From Phycisphaerae bacterium (lineage in GTDB: Bacteria > Planctomycetota > Phycisphaerae > Phycisphaerales > SM1A02): DNA of 13,766 nucleotides. A program made the position numbers and the translations under genes. Of this stretch, positions 6,901 to 13,582 are shown piece after piece. The notes under the pieces are model-generated. The model was not told where the DNA came from. It saw only the letters and a program-made list of their open reading frames with translations, and searched no databases. How positions within the stretch are numbered: the stretch's first letter is position 1; every line of letters begins with the position of its first letter. The stretch is taken from contig JABJDN010000016.1 of the NCBI GenBank assembly GCA_018665385.1, positions 1 to 13,766 of the forward strand, in the 5' to 3' direction.

Positions 6901-7407
6901 CAAACCGATTTCTTTTAAAAATGTCCTTGCTTCCTCTATCGTTGAAACAGTTGCGCTCTTTGCTTGGTGTAAGCCTGCGCGATTAACCACCTGCCTAAAT
7001 TCTTCCCTGTCTTCCGCTTTGAAAATTATTTCCCTTGTTGCGCCGATCATTTCAACACCGAACTCTGCAAGAGTTCCAAGCTCATCTAACTCGCATGCAC
7101 AGTTCAATGCCGTTTGCCCACCAATAGTAGGAAGCAGCGCATCAATAGGGGTTCCAGCATCGCGCTCACGTTCAAGCACTTTGCGGACCGCTTCGGGGGT
7201 AATGGGCTCTATGTACGTACGGTCTGAAAATTCAGGGTCCGTCATAATCGTGGCAGGATTTGAGTTCACCAATACAACACGAAAGCCCTCTTCTAGGAGG
7301 GCTTTACACGCTTGAGTGCCTGAATAATCAAATTCACATCCTTGGCCAATGACGATGGGTCCTGAGCCTAGGATTAGTATCGAATGAATATCTTCTCTTC
7401 GAGGCAT
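3952..7407 (-). CDS. carB: Carbamoyl-phosphate synthase large subunit
   Basis: 1151 aa. It makes carbamoyl phosphate from bicarbonate, ammonia (supplied by CarA from glutamine) and two ATP, for pyrimidine and arginine synthesis. Two homologous synthetase halves are seen: half one (about 1-400) with GSGPIVIGQGCEFDYSG at 14-30, LPTIGGQTALN at 92-102 and EMNPRVSRSSALASKATG at 304-321; half two (about 590-985) with GGGPNRIGQGIEFDYCC at 598-614, RPSYVLGGRGMEI at 759-771 and EVNPRASRTVPFVAKA at 904-919. Between them lies the oligomerisation region (about 400-570). The C-terminal MGS-like allosteric domain is at about 1005-1120. It is about 80 residues longer than E. coli CarB (1073); visible insertions lie near 414-436, 666-680 and 815-833, plus a C-terminal tail. 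No carA is in the window. No Shine-Dalgarno precedes the ATG. It is divergent from the acyltransferase across 79 bases. Confidence 0.98.
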   Translation of the reverse strand: MPRREDIHSILILGSGPIVIGQGCEFDYSGTQACKALLEEGFRVVLVNSNPATIMTDPEFSDRTYIEPITPEAVRKVLERERDAGTPIDALLPTIGGQTALNCACELDELGTLAEFGVEMIGATREIIFKAEDREEFRQVVNRAGLHQAKSATVSTIEEARTFLKEIGLPAIIRPAFTLGGTGGGIAYNLDEFEDIVRRGIEASMIDQILIDESLLGWKEYELEVVRDRNDNCVIVCGIENIDPMGVHTGDSITVAPILTLTDKEYQRMRDGAIAIMREVGVDTGGSNVQFAVNPENGEQVVIEMNPRVSRSSALASKATGFPIARVAAKLAIGYTLDELRNDITQTTSACFEPSIDYVVTKMPRWTFEKFPEADETLTTQMKSVGEGMSIGRTFKESFQKAIRSMEVKRFGYGLDKNDSWLRSQRGDEEVEWPIEDDTLIRKLTVPSQGRLYYVRYAMKMGWSEERIFELTKIDPWFLDQFAQLVEFEDVLLQYNSLEEVPVETLRKAKEMGYSDPQLAYVYTDRVSTDSILAVRARRKEVGIEPVFKLVDTCAAEFEAITPYYYSTYEQPLHSVDGKELFDDEVRVSDKKKIVILGGGPNRIGQGIEFDYCCCQASFAASEMGFESIMVNSNPETVSTDFDTSDLLFFEPLTLEDTLNILERLNGGGSEITDRSGNVAGAIVQFGGQTPLNLAHGLSKAGVPIIGTGLEAIDLAEDRDRFKAMLDELSLLQPENGIAYSLEDAIRTAGAIGYPVLVRPSYVLGGRGMEICSDETALRYYMKSAVDVSELEHAPVLIDKFLSEAIEIDIDVVADFIPHEATSSKQVHLPTDSHRAIVCGVMEHIEQAGIHSGDSSCVLPPFSLPKSIIAELKRQACVMAKRLQVRGLMNVQFAVKDESIYVIEVNPRASRTVPFVAKAKGEKWARIAAKVMMGASLDELGTEEIPHTGFYAVKEPAFPFEKFPGVDVVLGPEMRSTGEVMGMDRSLPIALAKAKMAVSRALPTSGQVFLSIRESDKVHAVEVARSLVSMGFTVHTTQGTRDLLAQHSVDTTIIRKISEGSRPNILDKIRNGEIDLIINTPTRTGAQTDEGQIRAMAVGARIPMLTTMTGARAAVQAIEALRGGDWKVSALQDYFSENKVTVKSQGVTADN

Positions 7408-7417
7408 AATTCGTAGT

Positions 7418-7435
7418 AGTTTGCAAAAGCAAACT
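7418..7435. promoter_or_regulatory. Perfect inverted repeat in the carB / acyltransferase divergent region
   Basis: AGTTTGC (7418-7424), AAAA, GCAAACT (7429-7435): a perfect 7-bp dyad 10 bases upstream of the carB ATG. It can be read as a leader hairpin of carB or as an operator in the shared intergenic space. The sequence does not decide. Confidence 0.4.
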
Positions 7436-7468
7436 TGTGGCAGGATATCGGTGTTTGCCTCTCTCGGC

Positions 7469-7474
7469 TAGCAT
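7469..7474 (+). promoter_or_regulatory. Candidate -10 for the acyltransferase-ruvA-manC-ruvX run
   Basis: TAGCAT ends 12 bases before the ATG at 7487. It fits TAnnnT but matches TATAAT at only 4 of 6 positions, and I see no convincing -35. If it is used, the leader would be about 5 bases. Confidence 0.25.
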
Positions 7475-7486
7475 ACAGAGAATTAA

Positions 7487-8194
7487 ATGTTCATCTTTAC
7501 CATTTTCATCGTAAGTACCCTCATTGGAATCTTCCTGATTCAACAATTTCTCATGCCTGTTCTCACAAGAACCGTAATGGGAGACGCCCCTACTGCGATG
7601 CTCTGGCTCTTAAATAGGGCGTACCTTCGTTTAGTGCACCATGTACAAGCATTTGGCGTTAATATTATTCCCAAGACGGTACATCCCGGGAAACTCATCG
7701 TCGTCTGCAAACACCAGAGTCCAATTGACCCGTTGCTTGTGCAATCGCAATGCAGGTTCAAAATTCGTTGGCTCATGGCAAAAGAATTCATGGTTCCATC
7801 GCTTGATTTCATTTGGAAACACTCCCAAGTCATCCCCGTCGCTAGAGATGGTCACGATAGCGCCGCTTTAAGAATTGCCCTTCGGTGCCTTCGCAACAAT
7901 GAAGTCATTGGTATCTTCCCTGAAGGCGGAATCCATAGCCCAAGAAATGCCATTCATCCATTCGTAGATGGCATTGGTGCGATGGTTGCAATCTCTAAAG
8001 CGAAGGTATTACTCGTTTCAGTGGACGGCACACCACAGAACGATGAGATGATGCAAGCGGCATTTGAGTCATCGCATTCCAAAGTCACGTTCATAGATCT
8101 AATCGAATTCCCAGAGAATGCAACAAAAAATGAAATAACCGATGCCCTTCGTGCCCGTTTAACCGAAGCAACTGGTTGGTCGTTGGTAAACTAA
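7487..8194 (+). CDS. PlsC-like 1-acylglycerol-3-phosphate acyltransferase family protein
   Basis: 235 aa, close to the usual 230-250 for this family. These enzymes add the second acyl chain to lysophosphatidic acid, or related acceptors, at the inner membrane to make phospholipid precursors. Seen: an N-terminal hydrophobic segment (residues 1-26, MFIFTIFIVSTLIGIFLIQQ onward); the catalytic HX4D motif as KHQSPID (H76, D81); and the acceptor-binding motif IFPEGGIHS at 143-151, with G148 where many members have T/G before R. The first motif lacks the common preceding N (it is KH rather than NH). The exact acyl acceptor cannot be assigned. It is first in a four-gene plus-strand run, with only 4 bases to the ruvA start, so co-transcription is very likely. 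No clear Shine-Dalgarno is present. Confidence 0.88.
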   Translation: MFIFTIFIVSTLIGIFLIQQFLMPVLTRTVMGDAPTAMLWLLNRAYLRLVHHVQAFGVNIIPKTVHPGKLIVVCKHQSPIDPLLVQSQCRFKIRWLMAKEFMVPSLDFIWKHSQVIPVARDGHDSAALRIALRCLRNNEVIGIFPEGGIHSPRNAIHPFVDGIGAMVAISKAKVLLVSVDGTPQNDEMMQAAFESSHSKVTFIDLIEFPENATKNEITDALRARLTEATGWSLVN

Positions 8195-8198
8195 TACT

Positions 8199-8816
8199 GT
8201 GATTACCAGAATTCGCGGACAACTTGCAGAACTTACCGAACGCTCTGCCTTGATTCATATCGATGCAATGACGTATGAGTTACTCGTACCTGCCTCGGAT
8301 GTGCCCACCCTTCTTGGATTGATAGGTACTGAAGTGGAGTTTTACACGTTGCATTTTCTAGAAGGCCAATCGCAGGGTAGTTCGTTTACCCCGCGACTCA
8401 TCGGGTTTTCTAGCGATCGGGACCGTTCTTTTTTTGAGCTCTTTACGACTGTAAAAGGCATCGGAAATAAAAAAGCACTGCGTGCGCTTGTTCGTCCCTT
8501 TACTGAAACAGCTTCTGCAATTGCGAATAAAGATGCAAGCGCCCTCGTTGGTCTTCCTGAAATAGGCAAGCGATCTGCAGAAACGATCATCGCTGAGTTG
8601 CACGGGAAAGTAAATGTGTTTGTCGGAGAGTTCGCCTCTACGATAGAAGTCACAATGCCAGCATGCAGCGAAGACGCAATTAGTATGCTCGTTCAACTTG
8701 GCGAAACGAAACGAGACGCAAAACGACTTATCCAACTTGCAGTTGAATCACTTGAGACTGTTGATTCTGCTGACCAACTTGTACAAACTTCGTTCCAACT
8801 CAAAGGCAAACTATGA
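8199..8816 (+). CDS. ruvA: Holliday junction branch-migration protein RuvA
   Basis: 205 aa, normal length. RuvA tetramers bind four-way DNA junctions and load the RuvB motor. It starts at GTG (8199), giving MITRIRGQLAEL, the expected first strand of the N-terminal OB domain (about 1-65). Two helix-hairpin-helix motifs follow: TTVKGIGNKKALRAL at 83-97 and LVGLPEIGKRSAETIIAEL at 116-134. The C-terminal RuvB-binding domain is at about 155-202. The loop that carries the two acidic pin residues in E. coli (E55, D56) reads FLEGQSQGSSFTPRLIGF here, enlarged and with only one acidic residue, which I believe is typical of planctomycete RuvA. The gene begins 4 bases after the acyltransferase stop and its TGA overlaps the ATG of the next gene as ATGA. 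Neither ruvB nor ruvC is adjacent. Confidence 0.95.
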   Translation: MITRIRGQLAELTERSALIHIDAMTYELLVPASDVPTLLGLIGTEVEFYTLHFLEGQSQGSSFTPRLIGFSSDRDRSFFELFTTVKGIGNKKALRALVRPFTETASAIANKDASALVGLPEIGKRSAETIIAELHGKVNVFVGEFASTIEVTMPACSEDAISMLVQLGETKRDAKRLIQLAVESLETVDSADQLVQTSFQLKGKL

Positions 8817-9883
8817 GACACGCAATGATTATGGCTGGTGGAAGCGGCACAAGGCTATGGCCAATGAGCCGAGGCGACACTCCAAAACAACTCATCGGAT
8901 TGTTTGACGGAAAATCGCTTCTAGAAATCGCTGCATCTAGACTTGACGACATTGTCGACGAAAAACAACAATGGATTTGTACAAATCAAAAACACAGAGA
9001 AGCCATCTGCGCAATGTTAAAAATACCTTCTGCGCAATTACTTGGCGAGCCAGAACCACGCGACACACTAAACGCAGTTGCGTTCACAGCTGCAGTCTTA
9101 CACAAACTTGATCCTAGCGCAACTTTTGCCGTCCTCACAGCTGACCATATCATTAGACCGCAAGACGAATTTAAACGGTGCCTTTCCATGGGCTTTGATT
9201 TGGTGGAAGAAGACGCTTCAAGGTTTGTTACATTTGGAATTACCCCAACCTTTCCAGCAACAGGATATGGGTACGTTGAACTTGGAGATTCCATTCGCGA
9301 TGGTGCGAGAGAGTGCAAACGGTTTGTTGAAAAACCTGATGAACAAACAGCTGAAGAATATATAACCTCTGGTAATTTTGCTTGGAACAGCGGCATGTTT
9401 ATTTTTCATGCAAGCACATTCCTTGACGCACTCAAACGCTTACAACCCGAGTCGTATGCTGGCATCGCAAAAATTGCAGATGCATGGGGCACAAGCGAAC
9501 AAGAATCTATCCTTCAAAAGGTGTACCCTACACTTCGAAAAATTAGCGTGGACTATGGCATGATGGAGCCTGCTTCGACTGATCCATCTGTTTCCATTTG
9601 CACAGTACCTATGGATGTAGAGTGGCTTGATGTTGGCTCATGGCCTAGCTACGGGGATACACTTACCGCAGACACCGATGGAAATCGGAGCGACACAAAC
9701 GCCATTCATCTCGATTCCAAAAATGTCATCTGCGTTTCTAGCGAGAAATCGCACACAATTACAACGATCGGGTGCGCAGATTTAGTTGTTGTTCATACTG
9801 ACGACGCAACACTCATCTTCCCTGCTTCAGAAGCGCAGCGTGTAAAAGAAATGCACAGCATAGTCCCACCAGAATTACAATGA
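8813..9883 (+). CDS. manC: Mannose-1-phosphate guanylyltransferase (GDP-mannose synthesis)
   Basis: 356 aa, the size of the single-domain form without a fused mannose-6-phosphate isomerase. It makes GDP-mannose from mannose 1-phosphate and GTP, for surface polysaccharide or glycoprotein glycans. Seen: the nucleotidyltransferase signature GGSGTRLWPMSR at 9-20, PKQ at 24-26, LTADH at 108-112 (metal/substrate region), ATGYGYVE at 149-156, FVEKPD at 171-176, WNSGMFIF at 191-198 and EWLDVGSW late in the protein. After about residue 290 comes the left-handed beta-helix-type tail usual in this family. The start is well supported because the signature begins at residue 9; the ATG overlaps the ruvA stop (ATGA). 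Its own TGA overlaps the ruvX start in the same way. No glycosyltransferases are nearby. The symbol follows common usage; rfbM or algA-type names also occur. Confidence 0.93.
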   Translation: MRHAMIMAGGSGTRLWPMSRGDTPKQLIGLFDGKSLLEIAASRLDDIVDEKQQWICTNQKHREAICAMLKIPSAQLLGEPEPRDTLNAVAFTAAVLHKLDPSATFAVLTADHIIRPQDEFKRCLSMGFDLVEEDASRFVTFGITPTFPATGYGYVELGDSIRDGARECKRFVEKPDEQTAEEYITSGNFAWNSGMFIFHASTFLDALKRLQPESYAGIAKIADAWGTSEQESILQKVYPTLRKISVDYGMMEPASTDPSVSICTVPMDVEWLDVGSWPSYGDTLTADTDGNRSDTNAIHLDSKNVICVSSEKSHTITTIGCADLVVVHTDDATLIFPASEAQRVKEMHSIVPPELQ

Positions 9884-10281
9884 GGTACATCGCTGTGGAT
9901 CTAGGCGACAAACGCACCGGCATTGCAGTGGGTGATGATGAACTTCGCATGGCACAACCTGTTTGCGTTCTTGACGTTCCCATCGGCGAACAACTTGTCG
10001 ATGCCATCGTCAAAACCATTGCGCAGCAAGGCGTAGACGCAATAGTCATGGGACTTCCACTGAACATGGATGGATCACCAGGACAACGCGTTACAATTAC
10101 CAAGCACTTTGCAGATTTATTGCAAACTGCAACGGGCATGCCTATTCATTTTCAGGATGAACGATTAACTAGTTCGGCTGCAGAAGAAAAACTTTCTCAA
10201 TCTGGAAAGACGCACAAGCAAAAGAAAAAAGTTCGTGATGCGATTGCGGCTGCTGAAATTCTCAGCGATTTCTTGCTTTAG
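9880..10281 (+). CDS. ruvX: Putative pre-16S rRNA nuclease RuvX/YqgF
   Basis: 133 aa, typical (about 130-150). The YqgF family has an RNase H-like/resolvase fold and matures the 5' end of 16S rRNA in E. coli; a role in Holliday junctions was proposed earlier from fold similarity. Seen: the first strand with catalytic Asp, YIAVDLGDKRTGIAVGD (D7), MGLPLNMDGSPGQR at 57-70, FQDERLTSSAAE at 91-102 (E94) and the C-terminal VRDAIAAAEILSDFL (D120). The start overlaps the manC stop as ATGA. The end overlaps the 3' end of the converging gene by 4 bases (10278-10281). There is no room for a separate intergenic terminator here; any terminator would have to lie inside the opposite gene. Confidence 0.94.
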   Translation: MRYIAVDLGDKRTGIAVGDDELRMAQPVCVLDVPIGEQLVDAIVKTIAQQGVDAIVMGLPLNMDGSPGQRVTITKHFADLLQTATGMPIHFQDERLTSSAAEEKLSQSGKTHKQKKKVRDAIAAAEILSDFLL

Positions 10282-10754
10282 GTACCGCAGACATATCGAT
10301 GCACGACGCCGCCAAGCATGGATGAGTCCAACTCTTGCTTATCTTGCCCGCCATCAACTACTAGCCAAGTAGTGCATCGATCAAACAACTCCGAAGGAAG
10401 CTCCGAAGCGTCTCCTGTACACACACAACAATCAACATCTTCTACGGTTGTTTCGTCTAATCGAAAAACGTGTTCAGCATCTATGCCGGAATGCGTAGCA
10501 ATCGCTATCTGCGCTGAAATGTCACCAGGAACATCACCAAAAAACCAAACTTTCATTTTTGCCCAAGGCATAGCACGCATATTTGGATCGCACATCAAAT
10601 ACGTATAAAACGTGTCCAACTCGTCCGCTTCACTGAGTGCAAGTTTGAACTCGCCCTTGGTGGTAATGCTTTCAAAAGCAACAGCAATCAGTGCTTTTGT
10701 GCACTTATCTAACCGAGTATCTTCGCAAGGCGATTCCACAATTCGCTGGGTCAT
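10278..10754 (-). CDS. Divergent, shortened 6-phosphogluconolactonase-like protein
   Basis: 158 aa against about 230-260 for 6-phosphogluconolactonase (PGL, DevB/SOL family). The resemblance is in the middle: FKLALSEADELDTFYTYLMC (36-55) matches the PGL pattern LALSGGxTPxxLYxxLA, and MPWAKMKVWFFGDVP (62-76) matches IPWxxVHVFWGDER. The substrate-binding GGxTP loop is replaced by EADEL, and GDER by GDVP, so the usual catalytic surface is degraded and lactonase activity is doubtful. The C-terminal part (LVVDGGQDKQELDSSMLGG then VVHRYVCGT) is Cys- and acid-rich and compact. It may be a non-catalytic lineage-specific derivative of the NagB/PGL fold. The start ATG overlaps the upstream esterase stop (ATGA), supporting both start and co-translation. 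The alternative is a hypothetical protein with chance similarity. Confidence 0.6.
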   Translation of the reverse strand: MTQRIVESPCEDTRLDKCTKALIAVAFESITTKGEFKLALSEADELDTFYTYLMCDPNMRAMPWAKMKVWFFGDVPGDISAQIAIATHSGIDAEHVFRLDETTVEDVDCCVCTGDASELPSELFDRCTTWLVVDGGQDKQELDSSMLGGVVHRYVCGT

Positions 10755-12244
10755 TTGCTTTGCGTTTTCTTGTTTTGTATATTTGGCAGACTCAGTTTTT
10801 CTGCAATAAAATCATCTATCTCTCTGATGACCGTTGTACGAAACACTGCGCCATGATCACCATTTTCCATGACGCGAACCATTGCATCAAACTCTTTTTC
10901 CTCAAACATTTTTTTCATTTCGATGACTGGCTGCTCTAAATAAAATGTGTCAATGCCACCGGCGATGATATTTATTTTTCCAGCAAGTTTTGGAGACAGT
11001 TCATCCCAATCATCTTCTAAAATTTTACGGATGTCGTACTGCTTCCAGTATTCAACAACTTCGGGATTAACAGCACCCGTTTCTCTATCGAACATCTGTG
11101 CCGGTCGACCATCTTCGCCTTTTGGGCTAAACACCCATTCAAATGAACCGATTTGTCCGCCATCTTTTATAACATCATCCATTGCAATAAACCCGCGTGA
11201 GAAAAGTACGGGAGTTGTGCCACGGCGCCCTAGTGGTCGTTCTTCACCGTTTTCATCTGTGTACATGTTCGCATTTTCTGCATACAAATCTGGCGTTTGG
11301 AAATAATGAAAGTCAAGCGGGTCTGGAGCAAGCGACCAAACACCATTAAAGAAATCTGGGTTTTGCACTTGCAACCACATTGAGGACCAACCGCCAGAGG
11401 AATGCCCTGCCAAAAAACGCTTTTCACCAGAACCGCCAAGGTTGTATGTCTTTTCTAAGTACGGAATGAACTCTTCGATAAGTGCGGTCATTCGTGGACC
11501 GTTGTTCGCTGAGTCAGCAAACACATGGTGTCCGGAATATGTTTGTGCATTTAAAATCACTCGGCAAATTTGGTCGTCGTAATCAGAAGCCGTAAAATAC
11601 GCTTTCATCATTCGAGCGCCATGGTGGTCGCTTCCAAAGCCTCCTATCCAGTACATCACTGGGTACGGTTCTTCCCGGCCTGGGTCATAATCGTCTGGAA
11701 CTATAACACAACCGCCATGCAAAATTTCTTTTCCATGAAATGTTGACAGCATCGGGCTTGGCACATCTACTAGCCGTAAATTTTTATGTTCTTTCCATGT
11801 TCTATCTGGAACTTCATTTGACAATGCAAGAGTAACTTCTATTGCACCTGATTCCATGTTGAACTCAACTGCATCGCTGTACAAGCCACCATGTACTGCA
11901 AGTAACGAACGTTCTGCGTTCGCCCTAAACACAGCAACTGCTTTCCAACCACCTTCCTCAAGTGTCGAAGGACCGCCTTGCATGCAATCTGCAGAATCAT
12001 CCACAAGAAGAACATCGCCAGCAGACCAATCCTGAACGTCAACGGCGAAGAACGGCTCTGGGTTCCACCAATTAGGTCCACTAAGCGGAGGAACACGGCC
12101 CTGGGTGAGCATGACATACACTCTGCCGTCAAGCGATTCGCCAACTGCACCATCGTGTGTTATTGCAAACTCAACAGTCGCAACAGGTGCAGTTACGACA
12201 GGCGCGTGTAGTACACAAAGGGAGGTGAAAAAAACACTCAACAT
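10751..12244 (-). CDS. Secreted esterase-family alpha/beta hydrolase
   Basis: 497 aa. The N-terminus (MLSVFFTSLCVLHAPVVTAP) is a likely signal peptide. Residues about 22-145 form a beta-rich domain of unknown role. Residues about 165-485 are an esterase-D/Fes-type alpha/beta hydrolase: PVMYWIGGFGSDHHG at 195-209, the nucleophile elbow AGHSSGG at 279-285 (S282, GxSxG), and candidate acid D432 (AGGIDTFYLEQP) and histidine H464 (NGDHGAVFR). This family hydrolyses carboxyl esters such as acetyl- or feruloyl-xylan, enterochelin or thioesters; the substrate here is not determinable. The start is supported by GGAG 7 bases upstream. The ATG overlaps the end of ctaA by 7 bases, and the TGA overlaps the next gene (ATGA), so it lies in a three-gene run with ctaA although no functional link is evident. 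The tail is basic (QNKKTQSK). Confidence 0.85.
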   Translation of the reverse strand: MLSVFFTSLCVLHAPVVTAPVATVEFAITHDGAVGESLDGRVYVMLTQGRVPPLSGPNWWNPEPFFAVDVQDWSAGDVLLVDDSADCMQGGPSTLEEGGWKAVAVFRANAERSLLAVHGGLYSDAVEFNMESGAIEVTLALSNEVPDRTWKEHKNLRLVDVPSPMLSTFHGKEILHGGCVIVPDDYDPGREEPYPVMYWIGGFGSDHHGARMMKAYFTASDYDDQICRVILNAQTYSGHHVFADSANNGPRMTALIEEFIPYLEKTYNLGGSGEKRFLAGHSSGGWSSMWLQVQNPDFFNGVWSLAPDPLDFHYFQTPDLYAENANMYTDENGEERPLGRRGTTPVLFSRGFIAMDDVIKDGGQIGSFEWVFSPKGEDGRPAQMFDRETGAVNPEVVEYWKQYDIRKILEDDWDELSPKLAGKINIIAGGIDTFYLEQPVIEMKKMFEEKEFDAMVRVMENGDHGAVFRTTVIREIDDFIAEKLSLPNIQNKKTQSK

Positions 12245-13557
12245 GTCGATGCTCCATTATTGCATTTGGTTGCCCATGCTAAAGCTAAGAAGCTTGCAGC
12301 TAGAAGTAGTGCGCCGTTCGCTTGATGTGCTGTGGTAGTGATAACTTCGTACAGAGGAACAGTGCTGTCGCCCTTGGCAAGAATGATAACGACGAGAGCG
12401 CCACCACCCAAAAGTAATTGCGCCATGACAAGGATGTGCAGAAGTACACCCGTTTTTTTTAACGTAATATTGCCTCTACCCATATATCGAATTCCTACGA
12501 CAATTGCAAACACAAGGACTATCACTGCGAATGCTATGTGGGTATAAAGAATGTGGGTTGCTTTTTGGGCAAGAACTTCGTCGCCCATTGTATGCCTGTA
12601 CGCGGCACCAAGAATTAACTGTAAAAACATTGCTAGACATAGGAGTGATGTCCAACGCAAATCGCCGCGCTTTGTTGCATTATGGGCTTCATTCCGGTTT
12701 GCCATAAACTGTGCACACAGAAAAACAAAGCTAGCAAAAATTAATTGGCCCACAACACCATGCACAATGCCAAGCAAAAGATTCGGCTGTAGTAACTCTC
12801 TATTTTGTTCAAGCGTAAAGAGTCCTGTTACACGCAAACCACCCATTAGACCTTGTAAACATACAAACAGGAATATAAGAATCGCTATTGTTCTAACGAA
12901 TGAATTTGCATTCCAAAACCATACACAAACAACCATGATGAGCGACACTAGCCCAACAAACATTCCTGTTAAGCGATGTGCATGTTCAAAAAAGACGCCC
13001 GGCTTCTCAGGGTCTTGGGCAACCATTTCAGTTAATGGGTACAACAACATATTGTGGCCATAACTATTTGGCCAATCTGGAACTGCCAGTCCTGCTTCCA
13101 TTCCAGTGACAAGCCCGCCGGTAATGAGCATAAGAAACACAAGCGTACTGGCAACTGCAAGAAAGCCGACATGCCAATCCATTTCGCAAGTGCAGTCTTT
13201 GAGTTGGCCATGCAACAGTGAGCCTACTACCCCAAGTGCAATAGATCCTACAAAGAGACCTCCAGCCCACAATGCCCCTAACGACAACATGTCGCCAGGT
13301 GCTTGTCCGCCAACAATAGAACCAATGAGTAGCAAGTTTATAAGTGCTGAAACAAAACCAATCCATGCGCCCTCGATTCGAGATTTTGCGTGCCTTGATG
13401 CCACTGGTATACAGAGCGCCGCAAGTACAAATAGGACTTCGCCACCAGTTTTCCCTGAAAAAAGAAGAGCAATGTACGAGAAGACCCACATAGCTGTTGT
13501 AGCACCAAGGGCAAGAGTGAGTATTCTTGCCATGCTTTGATTTGGCTTGTTTGTCAT
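12238..13557 (-). CDS. ctaA: Heme A synthase, COX15/CtaA family, with an extra N-terminal membrane domain
   Basis: I place the start at 13557 (MTNKPNQSMARIL), giving 439 aa. The open frame continues to 13737, but that stretch is antisense to conserved ctaB codons and is rejected; 13533 (MARIL) is an alternative. CtaA oxidises heme O to heme A for cytochrome oxidase. The core is at residues about 130-425: GLVTGMEAGLAVPDWPNSYG (148-167), then FEHAHRLTG (190-198; E191, H192, H194), H266 in IVHGVVGQ, H340 in LYTHIAFA and H411 in TAHQANGALLL, with about eight membrane segments. Residues 1-125 form an extension with about four more hydrophobic segments (about 11-33, 40-53, 63-83, 91-115), followed by a CTC cysteine pair (122-124). 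Typical bacterial CtaA is about 300-360 aa. No Shine-Dalgarno is seen. It is divergent from ctaB and overlaps the esterase gene by 7 bases. Confidence 0.93.
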   Translation of the reverse strand: MTNKPNQSMARILTLALGATTAMWVFSYIALLFSGKTGGEVLFVLAALCIPVASRHAKSRIEGAWIGFVSALINLLLIGSIVGGQAPGDMLSLGALWAGGLFVGSIALGVVGSLLHGQLKDCTCEMDWHVGFLAVASTLVFLMLITGGLVTGMEAGLAVPDWPNSYGHNMLLYPLTEMVAQDPEKPGVFFEHAHRLTGMFVGLVSLIMVVCVWFWNANSFVRTIAILIFLFVCLQGLMGGLRVTGLFTLEQNRELLQPNLLLGIVHGVVGQLIFASFVFLCAQFMANRNEAHNATKRGDLRWTSLLCLAMFLQLILGAAYRHTMGDEVLAQKATHILYTHIAFAVIVLVFAIVVGIRYMGRGNITLKKTGVLLHILVMAQLLLGGGALVVIILAKGDSTVPLYEVITTTAHQANGALLLAASFLALAWATKCNNGASTC

Positions 13558-13564
13558 GGGAATA

Positions 13565-13572
13565 GGTATACT
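13565..13572. promoter_or_regulatory. Possible shared -10 region of ctaA and ctaB
   Basis: The palindrome GTATAC (13566-13571) gives TATACT on the plus strand (13567-13572, 5 of 6 to TATAAT) 10 bases before an ATG of ctaB. On the minus strand it gives TATACC (13570-13565), 7 bases before the ctaA ATG. No good -35 is seen in either direction. The two start codons are so close that promoters must lie within or next to this site or inside the opposite gene. Confidence 0.3.
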
Positions 13573-13582
13573 AACGGGTTCG

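Noticed and set aside
6401..7315. 304-aa open frame on the plus strand
   Set aside because: Entirely antisense to the conserved first synthetase half of carB. Its translation is rich in Ser, Ile and Thr with no recognisable domain, a shadow of carB codon usage.
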